Shown here: positions 9,387-16,325 of the stretch, piece by piece | Layout of the letters: each line of letters opens with the position of its first letter | Numbering within the stretch: position 1 is the first letter of the stretch | Assembly: GCA_043816955.1 (NCBI GenBank) | Contig: JBDRHL010000152.1 | Location: 1 to 16,724 of the forward strand | Origin: JBDRHL01 sp043816955 | GTDB lineage: Bacteria > Planctomycetota > Phycisphaerae > Sedimentisphaerales > CAYZTY01 | Length of the DNA stretch: 16,724 nucleotides | Direction of reading: 5' to 3' | The notes under the pieces: model-generated | What the model saw: the letters and a program-made list of their open reading frames with translations, nothing else | What the model was told of the DNA's origin: nothing | Databases searched by the model: none | Program-made: the position numbers and the translations under genes

Positions 9387-10223
9387 TTACCACCATAACT
9401 GCGTACTGCCATTGCGATATTGCTCTTTCATATCTTTGTAGTTTTTCCACCTGACGGCGCCGCCCACCGACAGCGTGTTGCCCCCTTGCAGCTTGTTACC
9501 AAAGTGATTAGCCTTATCAAACCATAGTTTTCCCATCCTAGGGTTCGAAACATAGTAGCTGTAAGTATAGTCAGTTGCCAAGGTCCAGGAAGCCGGACAG
9601 GTCTCCTTGGCGGGGTCCTCAGGCTTATTGGAGATAAAAGGAGTCCAACTGGAACTGGAGACGGCGCAACTTATGTACCACGCCCGGTCGCTATAATGTG
9701 CCAGATAGACATAACTTGGAACCATCTGGTAGTAACCCCATGAAGACTTTCTGTTACATGTTACCAGATTGGTCCCCATTCCCGGATACTGTCCCCAAGT
9801 TAGCTTAGGTGGCCAACCTTCTTCATTATTGAACTGATGCGAGGGGTCTTTAGAGACATTTGGACAATGATATGAGTTTTTGTCCCGCAATCCACGTGTA
9901 TAAAGTGAGTACACTCCCATGTAGTTCCACCAACAAGGGTCAAAGCCGTACTGCGCGTAATTTTTTGTATGCAATGCCATATCGGGAAAAACCCCTTTAC
10001 TTTCGTTCGCATAGGTTATGCACGCCAGACCCCACTGGTGGAGATTACTGGCGCATATTACCCGTCTGGCCATCTCCCTTGCCTTGTTCAAGCTCGGAAC
10101 CAGAATACTTAATAAAACAGCTATAATCGCTATTACCACCAATAACTCTACGAGCGTAAAGCCCTTGGAATGCTGTTTAGAGCCTTGTTTACTTGGCATA
10201 CCTTTGTAATCATTCTTTACCAT
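9387..10223 (-). CDS. Type II secretion/pilin-like protein with prepilin N-terminus
   Basis: A 278-residue protein. A short basic leader ends at Gly21, and the mature part begins FTLVELLVV with glutamate at position 5, the signature cut and N-methylated by prepilin peptidase. The hydrophobic helix runs to about residue 44 and is followed by the SLNKAREMARRVICASNLHQWG segment typical of planctomycete pseudopilin-like proteins. The soluble part has several cysteines (57, 68, 97, 120, 156, 186, 209) that could form disulfides. Near the end, H240 followed by GGAVRW at 254-259 looks like a degraded form of the H-X9-DG motif, with longer spacing and D replaced by G. ATG at 10223 is preferred over GTG at 10247 because AAGGAG sits eight bases before it. 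It opens the four-gene run that includes the lyase-like and esterase genes, so a role in export or display of those enzymes is plausible. Confidence 0.85.
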   Translation of the reverse strand: MVKNDYKGMPSKQGSKQHSKGFTLVELLVVIAIIAVLLSILVPSLNKAREMARRVICASNLHQWGLACITYANESKGVFPDMALHTKNYAQYGFDPCWWNYMGVYSLYTRGLRDKNSYHCPNVSKDPSHQFNNEEGWPPKLTWGQYPGMGTNLVTCNRKSSWGYYQMVPSYVYLAHYSDRAWYISCAVSSSSWTPFISNKPEDPAKETCPASWTLATDYTYSYYVSNPRMGKLWFDKANHFGNKLQGGNTLSVGGAVRWKNYKDMKEQYRNGSTQLWW

Positions 10224-10230
10224 GGTTCTA

Positions 10231-10237
10231 TCTCCTT
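10231..10237 (-). promoter_or_regulatory. Strong ribosome binding site of the pseudopilin gene
   Basis: AAGGAGA on the minus strand with seven bases between it and ATG at 10221-10223. It lies inside the N-terminal extension that would start at GTG 10247, which argues against that longer form. Confidence 0.75.
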
Positions 10238-10263
10238 TATGGGACACAAACTTGTACTGTGTG

Positions 10264-10292
10264 ATTATAACCCAAAGTTCCCTGTATTTTAA
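10264..10292 (-). promoter_or_regulatory. Candidate sigma70 promoter for the four-gene run
   Basis: On the minus strand, TTAAAA (10287-10292) and a perfect TATAAT (10264-10269) are separated by 17 bases, about 40 bases upstream of the pseudopilin ATG. The -35 box matches consensus at four of six positions. A small inverted repeat, ACACA/TGTGT with a nine-base spacer (10244-10262), covers the expected transcription start and could be an operator. Confidence 0.45.
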
Positions 10293-10310
10293 TAATTCTT
10301 TTCCAAGCCT

Positions 10311-10358
10311 TACTGTTCCAGGCGAGACCTCTTTATTGCAGGTCTCGCCGGAACAGTA
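10311..10358 (-). terminator. Long intergenic hairpin after the 583-residue protein gene
   Basis: TACTGTTCC and GGCGAGACC (10311-10329, one bulged base) pair exactly with GGTCTCGCC and GGAACAGTA (10341-10358) around an 11-base loop. This gives an 18-pair stem, 33 bases past the stop codon of the upstream gene. The minus-strand sequence after it is not T-rich, so it may be a processing or mRNA-stabilising hairpin rather than a classic intrinsic terminator. Confidence 0.65.
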
Positions 10359-10391
10359 TTTACTCCTGTGTTAACCATACCTTACAGAATG

Positions 10392-12143
10392 TTATGGTTC
10401 CATCCAATCGACTGCAAGCAGCGCAAAATCATGGAAGTCAACACGCCAGTCTTTGTTGATATCACTCGCCTTGTAGCCGCTGTCGAAGTAGGTGTCCTGC
10501 ATCTCGGTAACTATGATGTCGTTAACGACGAACATCCTCTCGTGTGCGTTCCAGTATCCTACGGTGCCGGGGTCCGGCCACCTCAAGGGGTCGCGTGCCG
10601 TCGAATAGCCGGCAAAGATACCCTCGTCCCACGTAATCGGCTCTCCGTCAACGTAGCAGGTGATATAGTCTGTGCCTGCAACGTCCACCACGTCAATCTT
10701 GTAATCGTGCAGGTCATAGGCAATCGCGTTGGCATCGCTTAATCTGCCGAGCTTGAAATACGGGAAGTCGCTGCGGTAGTCGGTTCTAATCAACGTCATC
10801 ACTTGGTAGAAGCCGGGCTCATTCACATGCGGGTCGTCAGGACCATAAACCTGCAGGAAATAGCCGTCCGCGTCGTAGTAAGCCGTATTCTGACAGGAGA
10901 ACTGCGAGCCGAATTGACGTCCTATATCGGGATTAACCGTGTAGGTTATAAGATTATACTCGTAGCTGTACCTCGAAGGCAGTGTCAAATCCGCCGCATA
11001 AGCGGCCTGGTTGCCCGAACCGGCATTGCTGAAACTGAACCCGTAAGGCATTGGGCCGGGGTGTGAGCCGCCGTCGCTTGGCAGTGTTATCCAGTTGCAG
11101 TCCAGGTTGGCATCGGTGATATACTCCTCGAATACTTTCTGTCTCTGTGCGCCAGCCAGCCAGTCGTCGGTAATCTCCTTGAGGTCTTTGTAGTCAACTA
11201 CGCCGTCTTTGTTGATATCGCCGTTTGCATAGACCGGGTCCGGGCCGTTGCTGTCATAGACCCTGATGTTATCAATAGCTGCCTCCCTTTCAAACGACAC
11301 CCACGCGCCAACCGTACCGCCGGTGAAAACGGGTGCACCCAATTGCAATTGCCCTCGGTCGTTTACGACCGTATTGCCGTCATCCCACGTAATTACGTTT
11401 CCATCGCGGTAAACGGTGATATAGTTATTTGCGTCGTGATGCTCGACTTCGATCTTCCAGGTATGCCACACTTTCTCCTCGTATTCCTCATAACCAAGGT
11501 ATGGCTCACCATAGGCATTAGCATCTGCTATCTCGGCAAGTACTGAATTATTGTCTTTAAAAAACTCCCATGGTTTATTAACATCAACGTTATAGACCTT
11601 TTTCAGTACCAGTCTGTGATAGTACGGCCCCCAGTTGGGCGGAATCCCAACACGGTCAGGCCAGCTGTATAACGACAGCATGTAGCCATTTCCCCAGTAG
11701 GCATCGGTGTTCTGGGTATTAAAGAGTATGCCCCAATATGGGCCGTTGCCGCACCAGGGGATGATTGAACTCTGATGGTCTATTTCGAACGAGTAGTCGT
11801 CCGGCAAATTCAGGTCACTCAGCGCAATATACACACTCATCTCAGATATAATATTATAGTTAGGGTCGTCAGGGTGGTTAGGGTCGACCATACCCCAGCC
11901 GGAATTGTGAAGGCCGATATAACCCAGGTCTCTCCACGTGCTGGGGTACGCGCCCCAGCACGCAGGCAGGTAGACACAGTTGTTATCCGCAACGCCGTGC
12001 AGACGTACGGGATCGCCGGGGTGCGGTGCATAAAAGTCAAAGTCCAGGACCTCCTCTTCGAAAATCTTCGCTGCAAACCCGGCAGACGACATCAAAGAGG
12101 CAATTACCATAAAGCCCAGTATTGATTTTAAGCTAATTTCCAT
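10392..12143 (-). CDS. Secreted protein with two concanavalin-like modules, each followed by a dockerin-like repeat
   Basis: A 583-residue exported protein with a signal peptide at 1-25 (cut near AGFAA). Module 1 (about 27-296) and module 2 (about 337-546) are copies of the beta-sandwich seen throughout this locus. Their motifs are YRDGNVITWD at 245-254 with GTVGAWVSFER at 276-286, and CYVDGEPITWD at 496-506 with GTVGYWNAHER at 526-536. A dockerin-like loop follows each module, at 309-320 (DINKDG) and at 561-572 (DINKDW, where Trp replaces the usual Gly). The fold resembles LamG/DUF1080-like sandwiches, so glycan binding is inferred; no catalytic residues are evident. It is a paralogue of the next gene upstream. 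The ATG is supported by AGGAGG nine bases before it. Confidence 0.8.
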   Translation of the reverse strand: MEISLKSILGFMVIASLMSSAGFAAKIFEEEVLDFDFYAPHPGDPVRLHGVADNNCVYLPACWGAYPSTWRDLGYIGLHNSGWGMVDPNHPDDPNYNIISEMSVYIALSDLNLPDDYSFEIDHQSSIIPWCGNGPYWGILFNTQNTDAYWGNGYMLSLYSWPDRVGIPPNWGPYYHRLVLKKVYNVDVNKPWEFFKDNNSVLAEIADANAYGEPYLGYEEYEEKVWHTWKIEVEHHDANNYITVYRDGNVITWDDGNTVVNDRGQLQLGAPVFTGGTVGAWVSFEREAAIDNIRVYDSNGPDPVYANGDINKDGVVDYKDLKEITDDWLAGAQRQKVFEEYITDANLDCNWITLPSDGGSHPGPMPYGFSFSNAGSGNQAAYAADLTLPSRYSYEYNLITYTVNPDIGRQFGSQFSCQNTAYYDADGYFLQVYGPDDPHVNEPGFYQVMTLIRTDYRSDFPYFKLGRLSDANAIAYDLHDYKIDVVDVAGTDYITCYVDGEPITWDEGIFAGYSTARDPLRWPDPGTVGYWNAHERMFVVNDIIVTEMQDTYFDSGYKASDINKDWRVDFHDFALLAVDWMEP

Positions 12144-12212
12144 AAAATTAAGCCTCCTTTTCAGGGCAGTTTCTTATTTTCCCTTTCCAGCGGTTCCCTT
12201 TCCACTGCAAAA

Positions 12213-12245
12213 GCCCTGCCGCTGCAAAGCCTGCAGCGGCAGAGC
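12213..12245 (-). terminator. Hairpin between the two paralogous genes
   Basis: TGCCGCTGCA (12217-12226) pairs with TGCAGCGGCA (12232-12241) around a five-base loop, with one more C-G pair and, past a mismatch, two further pairs. On the minus strand a short TTTT follows, so it could be a weak intrinsic terminator. It lies 70-105 bases upstream of the downstream paralogue's start. Confidence 0.55.
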
Positions 12246-12281
12246 ACCATATTTATTCACACCCCCTCTGTTTACGTCTTA

Positions 12282-12316
12282 CTTCTGTCTTCTGTCTTCT
12301 GTCTTCCGTCTTCCGT
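12282..12316. repeat. Heptamer tandem repeat, five units
   Basis: Three exact CTTCTGT units (12282-12302) are followed by two CTTCCGT units (12303-12316), with one substitution between the two types. It ends four bases from the stop codon of the upstream paralogue. It resembles the short tandemly repeated heptamers known from other bacteria and is prone to slippage. Confidence 0.9.
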
Positions 12317-12320
12317 CCTT

Positions 12321-13961
12321 TTACCAATCCTCTGAAAACAACGCGAAGTCCTTGAAGTCAACACGCCAGTCCCTGTTGATATCGCTGTCTTTATAACCGC
12401 TGTCAAAATACGTGTCGAGCTTTTCCTCTATGATGATGTCATCAACAACAAACTCCCTTTCATGAGCGTTCCAGTGACCAGCCGTGCCACCTGTCGGCCA
12501 GCTCAGCGGATCCCGGGCTGTCGAGTAGCCGGCAAAAATACCGCTGTCCCATGTAATCGCCTGCCCGTCAACGTAACAGGTAATATAATCTGTGCCGTTG
12601 ACCTTTGTTACATCTATCTTCCACGTGTGTGGGCCACTCACAAGAGCAGTGGCATCGCTCAAAGTGCCAAGCACGAAATTGGGTACGTCACCGCGGAAGT
12701 CATACCTGATAAGATACAGAATGTGGCCATATTCTGGATCGCTGGACGTATAATCGCCGCCATAAACTTGCAGCATGTAGCCATCCGCTATATGATAGTC
12801 TGTCTGCTGGCTGGCGAACTGTGCAGCGAGGCGGTGTGCCCAGCCAAATAATTCATGCGTCTCAAGCTTGTACTCATAGGTATAGCTGGAAGGCAAAGTC
12901 AGATCGGCTGCATAGGCGGCCTGCTCTCCTGAACCACCGTTGCTGTACCATATTTGGCCGAGATACGGCTCCGGGGATGCGTTGCCGTCACTTGGAAGTC
13001 TTATCCAGTTATTATCAAAGACACTGTTACCGTCAGGGAGCACGGTTACATGTTCTTCAAAGACTGTCTGGGTCATAACACCGGCCAGCCAGTCCTCTGT
13101 TAGCTGCTTGAGGTCCTTGCCGTCCACCTGTCCGTCCTTGTTGATATCGCCTTTCTTGTAGACCTCGATGCCGTTGGCATCGTAAACTATAATGTTGTCG
13201 AATAAAACCCGCCTTTCATGTGGCATCCACATCCCAACCGTACCACCTGAGTATCCGCCTGCATCGACCACGAGTGAACTGCCGACAGTCTGGCCCTCGT
13301 TCCCATCCCAGACAATTGCATTGCCATCGACGGATACGGTGATCTGGTTGTCATTTCCGTCTCTTTGAACATTAATAGTCCAAGTATGCCACTTGTCATC
13401 TGCAAGAGAGTTGGCATCCAGCAAGCGGCCGAGCAGGACATTATTGCCGTCGGCGTAACTGTTGCCGAGAACTTTGAAAAAGTACAGGCTATGGGCATAC
13501 GGACCATAATTGGGAGGGATACCGGTGCGATCGGGGCTGCCATATAGGTAGAGCAGGTACCCCTTCGGCATGTAGGAAGTCGTATTCTGTGAGCCGAACA
13601 GTATGCTACATCGACGGCTGGTACCCAGCAGAAGTTCAGTCCTGGCATCAATATCAACTGTGTAACCAGCAGTGAGAACCAAGTCCTGTGCCAAGGCGGA
13701 CATTTCACCCCAGCCACCGTTGTGAAAATTGAACGTGCCATTGTCCCTCCACGGGCCGGGGTAATTTCCCCAGCCGGTAGGAATACGGACCCAGTTGGCA
13801 TCCAGCGTACCATGCAAACGAGGGAAAGGCTCGTCAGGACTCACTTTATAATAGTCAAAACCAAGCAGCTTTTCCTCGAATATCTTGGCTGCAAAAACCG
13901 CAGGACATATCAGCATGGTCGTTATTATAGAGGCTAACATTAACTTCAAGTTAATTTTCAT
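12321..13961 (-). CDS. Secreted paralogue with two concanavalin-like modules and split dockerin-like repeats
   Basis: A 546-residue exported protein with a signal peptide at 1-25. Module 1 covers about 26-262 (SVDGNAIVWD at 210-219, GTVGMWMPHER at 240-250), and a dockerin-like loop follows at 272-283 (DINKDG). Module 2 covers about 299-512 (CYVDGQAITWD at 462-472, GTAGHWNAHER at 492-502), and a second loop follows at 527-538 (DINRDW, Trp in place of Gly). It matches the 583-residue neighbour module by module, including the YFDSGYK linker before the last repeat, so the two arose by duplication. It stops directly after the final Trp, three residues short of its paralogue's end, right before the heptamer repeat. 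AGGAGG lies nine bases upstream of the ATG. A glycan-binding or scaffold role is inferred; no enzyme motif is seen. Confidence 0.8.
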   Translation of the reverse strand: MKINLKLMLASIITTMLICPAVFAAKIFEEKLLGFDYYKVSPDEPFPRLHGTLDANWVRIPTGWGNYPGPWRDNGTFNFHNGGWGEMSALAQDLVLTAGYTVDIDARTELLLGTSRRCSILFGSQNTTSYMPKGYLLYLYGSPDRTGIPPNYGPYAHSLYFFKVLGNSYADGNNVLLGRLLDANSLADDKWHTWTINVQRDGNDNQITVSVDGNAIVWDGNEGQTVGSSLVVDAGGYSGGTVGMWMPHERRVLFDNIIVYDANGIEVYKKGDINKDGQVDGKDLKQLTEDWLAGVMTQTVFEEHVTVLPDGNSVFDNNWIRLPSDGNASPEPYLGQIWYSNGGSGEQAAYAADLTLPSSYTYEYKLETHELFGWAHRLAAQFASQQTDYHIADGYMLQVYGGDYTSSDPEYGHILYLIRYDFRGDVPNFVLGTLSDATALVSGPHTWKIDVTKVNGTDYITCYVDGQAITWDSGIFAGYSTARDPLSWPTGGTAGHWNAHEREFVVDDIIIEEKLDTYFDSGYKDSDINRDWRVDFKDFALFSEDW

Positions 13962-14041
13962 AAAATCAGTCCTCCTTACTAATGTTTACATTTAAGGGCA
14001 ATTTTTACTCTACCCTGTGGTGCCCCTTCCGCAGGCAGAAT

Positions 14042-14074
14042 CCTCGCCGCTGCAAAACTTATGCAGCGGCGAGG
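14042..14074 (-). terminator. Perfect 13-pair hairpin between PEP-CTERM gene and first paralogue
   Basis: CCTCGCCGCTGCA (14042-14054) is perfectly complementary to 14062-14074 around a seven-base loop, 48 bases after the stop of the PEP-CTERM gene. No T-run follows on the minus strand. The core GCCGCTGCA/TGCAGCGGC is shared with the hairpin at 12213-12245, so both spacers carry related elements. Confidence 0.6.
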
Positions 14075-14122
14075 TTCCAAAGTTAGCTTAAAACCTCTCC
14101 AGACTAACAAATCAACGGCAAA

Positions 14123-14887
14123 TTAGCCTCTGCGTCTCAGCAGTGCGATACCGCCAAGACCAAGCAGTACCATCGTGGCCGGCTCAGGAATCACAGTAAT
14201 ATTGTCATACATGCTTATCCTCTCATGTGGATTCCACATGCCAAACGTACCGTTAGCCCAGCCGGTGGCATCGGTTACAACTGTACTACCGCTATCCCAG
14301 ACAATCGGGACACCATCAAAAGAAACAATCATTTGCGTACCTGAGCCGCTTTGAACGGAGATGGTGTAGGTATGCCACAGGTCATCGACAAGGCCATTGG
14401 CATTACTCAAGATGTCAAGCTGCACAAGCCCACCATCAACAACCTTAAAAAAGTACAGCCCATGGTTGTATGGCGCTCCACGGTCAGGTGAACCATACAT
14501 ATACAACATGTAGCCATTGAGACCGAAGTAGCTAGCGGTGGCGCTTTGGGAATTAAACAGTATCCCAAATCGTTCAGAAGTATCCCACGGCTCGGTAGCT
14601 TGGACATCCATCTGGAGCACGTAATCATTCGGCAGGGTAAAATATGCCGGATCGGCAAAGGCACTCATTTCGCCCCAACCGCCATTAACCAAGCCCATTG
14701 CACCCGGCGGATTGCCGTCACCCTTACTAGGCGAAGGATACTGGCCCCATCCCGTTGGGATATAGACCCAGCTCTCTTCTGCGACGGCGTTGCCATCAGG
14801 CGCTAACGGGAATGTGTCCGAGAAGAGCACTGCCTGGGCAGCCGAAGCCACAAACAATACTAACATTAAAACCATTAACTTCTTCAT
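14123..14887 (-). CDS. PEP-CTERM sorted protein with one concanavalin-like module
   Basis: A 254-residue protein. A signal peptide (1-19, ending SAAQA) is followed by a single copy of the locus's beta-sandwich (20-232), with SFDGVPIVWD at 189-198 and GTFGMWNPHER at 213-223. The C-terminus is a PEP-CTERM tail: IPEPATMV at 233-240, a hydrophobic stretch, then RRRG. Such tails are recognised by exosortase (EpsH-type) and direct the protein to the cell envelope or extracellular matrix. The module is closest by eye to module 1 of the 546-residue neighbour (shared PTGWG, NGGWGEMSA and YGSPDR). The frame is open upstream to ATG 14983, but ATG 14887 is chosen because GGAGGAG lies eight bases before it and the signal peptide then starts at residue 1. 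Unlike its relatives it has no dockerin-like repeat; it may be the cell-anchored member of the set. Confidence 0.82.
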   Translation of the reverse strand: MKKLMVLMLVLFVASAAQAVLFSDTFPLAPDGNAVAEESWVYIPTGWGQYPSPSKGDGNPPGAMGLVNGGWGEMSAFADPAYFTLPNDYVLQMDVQATEPWDTSERFGILFNSQSATASYFGLNGYMLYMYGSPDRGAPYNHGLYFFKVVDGGLVQLDILSNANGLVDDLWHTYTISVQSGSGTQMIVSFDGVPIVWDSGSTVVTDATGWANGTFGMWNPHERISMYDNITVIPEPATMVLLGLGGIALLRRRG

Positions 14888-14895
14888 CTTAAAAT

Positions 14896-14902
14896 CTCCT
14901 CC
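14896..14902 (-). promoter_or_regulatory. Ribosome binding site deciding the PEP-CTERM gene start
   Basis: GGAGGAG on the minus strand, eight bases before ATG at 14885-14887. It selects this start over the in-frame ATG at 14983, which would place 32 hydrophilic residues ahead of the signal peptide. Confidence 0.75.
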
Positions 14903-15025
14903 AGGGTGGAATAATTTTTCTCGAGCCTGCTGATAGTCACCCTTTATCTCATCGACAAGCTCGACACTTGTTAACACTACCATTGAACTAATACTGCTTT
15001 TCTTTCGTTATCATACCTCCTCTCT

Positions 15026-15077
15026 GGGCGGAAATTGCATGGTATCTGGTCAGCTCCGCCCTCCAGGTCTCACCTGG
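15026..15077 (-). repeat. Two inverted repeats in the leader of the PEP-CTERM gene
   Basis: GGGCGGA (15026-15032) pairs with TCCGCCC (15055-15061) around a 22-base loop. Beside it, CCAGGT (15063-15068) pairs with ACCTGG (15072-15077) around three bases. A CTGGTCAG inside the first loop can alternatively pair, with one G-U, with CTGGCCAG at 15074-15081, so two mutually exclusive folds are possible. I do not recognise a known riboswitch class. Confidence 0.45.
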
Positions 15078-15180
15078 CCAGTAATTTCCTATCACAGTTT
15101 ACATCTAACACCTCATATGTTTTGTAGGGCTTTTCCTTTAGAAATTTTACAACTAAATAATTAAAACATTCACTCTTGTT

Positions 15181-16263
15181 TTATATATTAGCGCTGCCGG
15201 AGTGGTTACAACCACAACTTTCGCGAATTATTAACTCTGGTTTTAAAATTATCTCTTTCGGCTGCTCGGGCATTCCCTGCTCTATAAATTGTATAATCAT
15301 ATCAACAACGGCCTGGGCAATCCGCTTCTCAGGCTGCCTGACAGTGGTCAGGCCTACGGAAAGCTCGGCTCCTATGGCTATTCCATCGAACCCCACCACT
15401 GCAACATCGTGCGGAACAGAAAAACCTCGCTGGCTGAGTTCACGGATAACCGCTACTGCCTTGAGGTCGTTTGAGGCAAAAATAACCCGCGGAGGCCTGC
15501 CCAGCCGATCTAAACAATTTTGAACCTGTCTTCTGCCCATTTCGAACTGCTGATAAGATGCTAATCCTTCTGGTTGGTCGTAAAAGAGTAAATTACCGTC
15601 AACTTCGATGCCAAACTCTGCAAATGCGTGTCTATAGCCTTCAAGTCGATGAATGAGCGTGATATTCGGCATTGGATAACCAAACAATGCTATCTCGCGA
15701 TGGCCATGCTCAGCCAACATATGCCTGATAAGCTGGTAGGTTCCTTCACGTCGGTCAATGTCAACATAACTGATGCCGGTTCCGCGTAAAGACCCTAGTC
15801 CGACAAGCGGCGTTTCCCCAAATATCGCCTTCAGTTCGCGAAACTCGCCGTCTGAGCCAACCGCAGAATGAAATACCATTACCAGACCATCTATACCACG
15901 GGAAAGAAAGTCCTGAACGTACTCTTTGAGCCGTTCTTTCTTGGAATTTGTAAAGCCAAGCAAAACTCTGTAGCCTTTTTCACCTAACAAATTTTCCAGT
16001 TCCTGCAATTCAAGCGAAATCAGTGGATCGGATAAATCAGCGGTAAGAATCCCAACAGAAAAAGACTTCTTGAGGCGAAAGCCTCGAGCAACCATATTGG
16101 GGCGATAATCAAGTTTCTGGGCAGCATTGAGTACCCTTCTTTTTGTCTCCTCAGAGTAAGTATGCTTCCTGCCGCCCTGACCTTTGGAACTGTTAAGTAT
16201 CCGCGAAACGGTTGAGACTGTTACCTTAGCTCGACTGGCTACATCTTTTAAAGTTGTCGGCAT
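15181..16263 (-). CDS. LacI-family transcriptional regulator
   Basis: A 360-residue repressor-type regulator. Residues 4-24 form the LacI helix-turn-helix (TLKDVASRAKVTVSTVSRIL). The hinge region follows with a longer than usual loop (SSKGQGGRKHTYSEET at 25-40) and the LDYRPNMVAR segment. Residues 67-345 are a periplasmic-binding-protein-like sensor domain (SVGILTADLSDPLISLE; VIFASNDLKAV at 260-270; VAVVGFDG at 287-294; LTTVRQP at 305-311). It ends in RESCGC plus a short tail. Family members bind a sugar or sugar derivative and release DNA on binding. The ligand here cannot be read, but the neighbours suggest a pectin or rhamnogalacturonan breakdown product. It heads the minus-strand run, 293 bases upstream of the PEP-CTERM gene. 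AGGAA lies just before the ATG. Confidence 0.93.
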   Translation of the reverse strand: MPTTLKDVASRAKVTVSTVSRILNSSKGQGGRKHTYSEETKRRVLNAAQKLDYRPNMVARGFRLKKSFSVGILTADLSDPLISLELQELENLLGEKGYRVLLGFTNSKKERLKEYVQDFLSRGIDGLVMVFHSAVGSDGEFRELKAIFGETPLVGLGSLRGTGISYVDIDRREGTYQLIRHMLAEHGHREIALFGYPMPNITLIHRLEGYRHAFAEFGIEVDGNLLFYDQPEGLASYQQFEMGRRQVQNCLDRLGRPPRVIFASNDLKAVAVIRELSQRGFSVPHDVAVVGFDGIAIGAELSVGLTTVRQPEKRIAQAVVDMIIQFIEQGMPEQPKEIILKPELIIRESCGCNHSGSANI

Positions 16264-16325
16264 AAGCTTCCTGTTTTACTTACATACACAATCATAAATA
16301 GTCATATACAAATCTTACCTGCTTG

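Larger units (their letters stand above)
14888..15180. other. Spacer between LacI gene and PEP-CTERM gene
   Basis: About 290 bases without a supported gene. It holds the ribosome site above, an AGGAGG (15017-15022) directly before an eight-codon open frame on the minus strand (starts at 15015, MITKEKQY then stop), and the inverted repeats listed separately. I see no convincing sigma70 promoter and no copy of the CG-centred palindrome found upstream of the LacI gene. Confidence 0.5.

Noticed and set aside
9382..9450. Longer form of the 248-residue protein starting at 9450
   Set aside because: It would overlap the pseudopilin gene by 64 bases and move the signal peptide inward.
12201..12320. 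CRISPR array or attachment site in the repeat-rich spacer
   Set aside because: The repeats are seven-base direct tandems without spacers, and the palindrome is a single hairpin; neither fits a CRISPR array or an att site.
14888..14983. N-terminal extension of the PEP-CTERM protein to ATG 14983
   Set aside because: It would put 32 polar residues before a clear signal peptide, and a GGAGGAG site marks the internal ATG.
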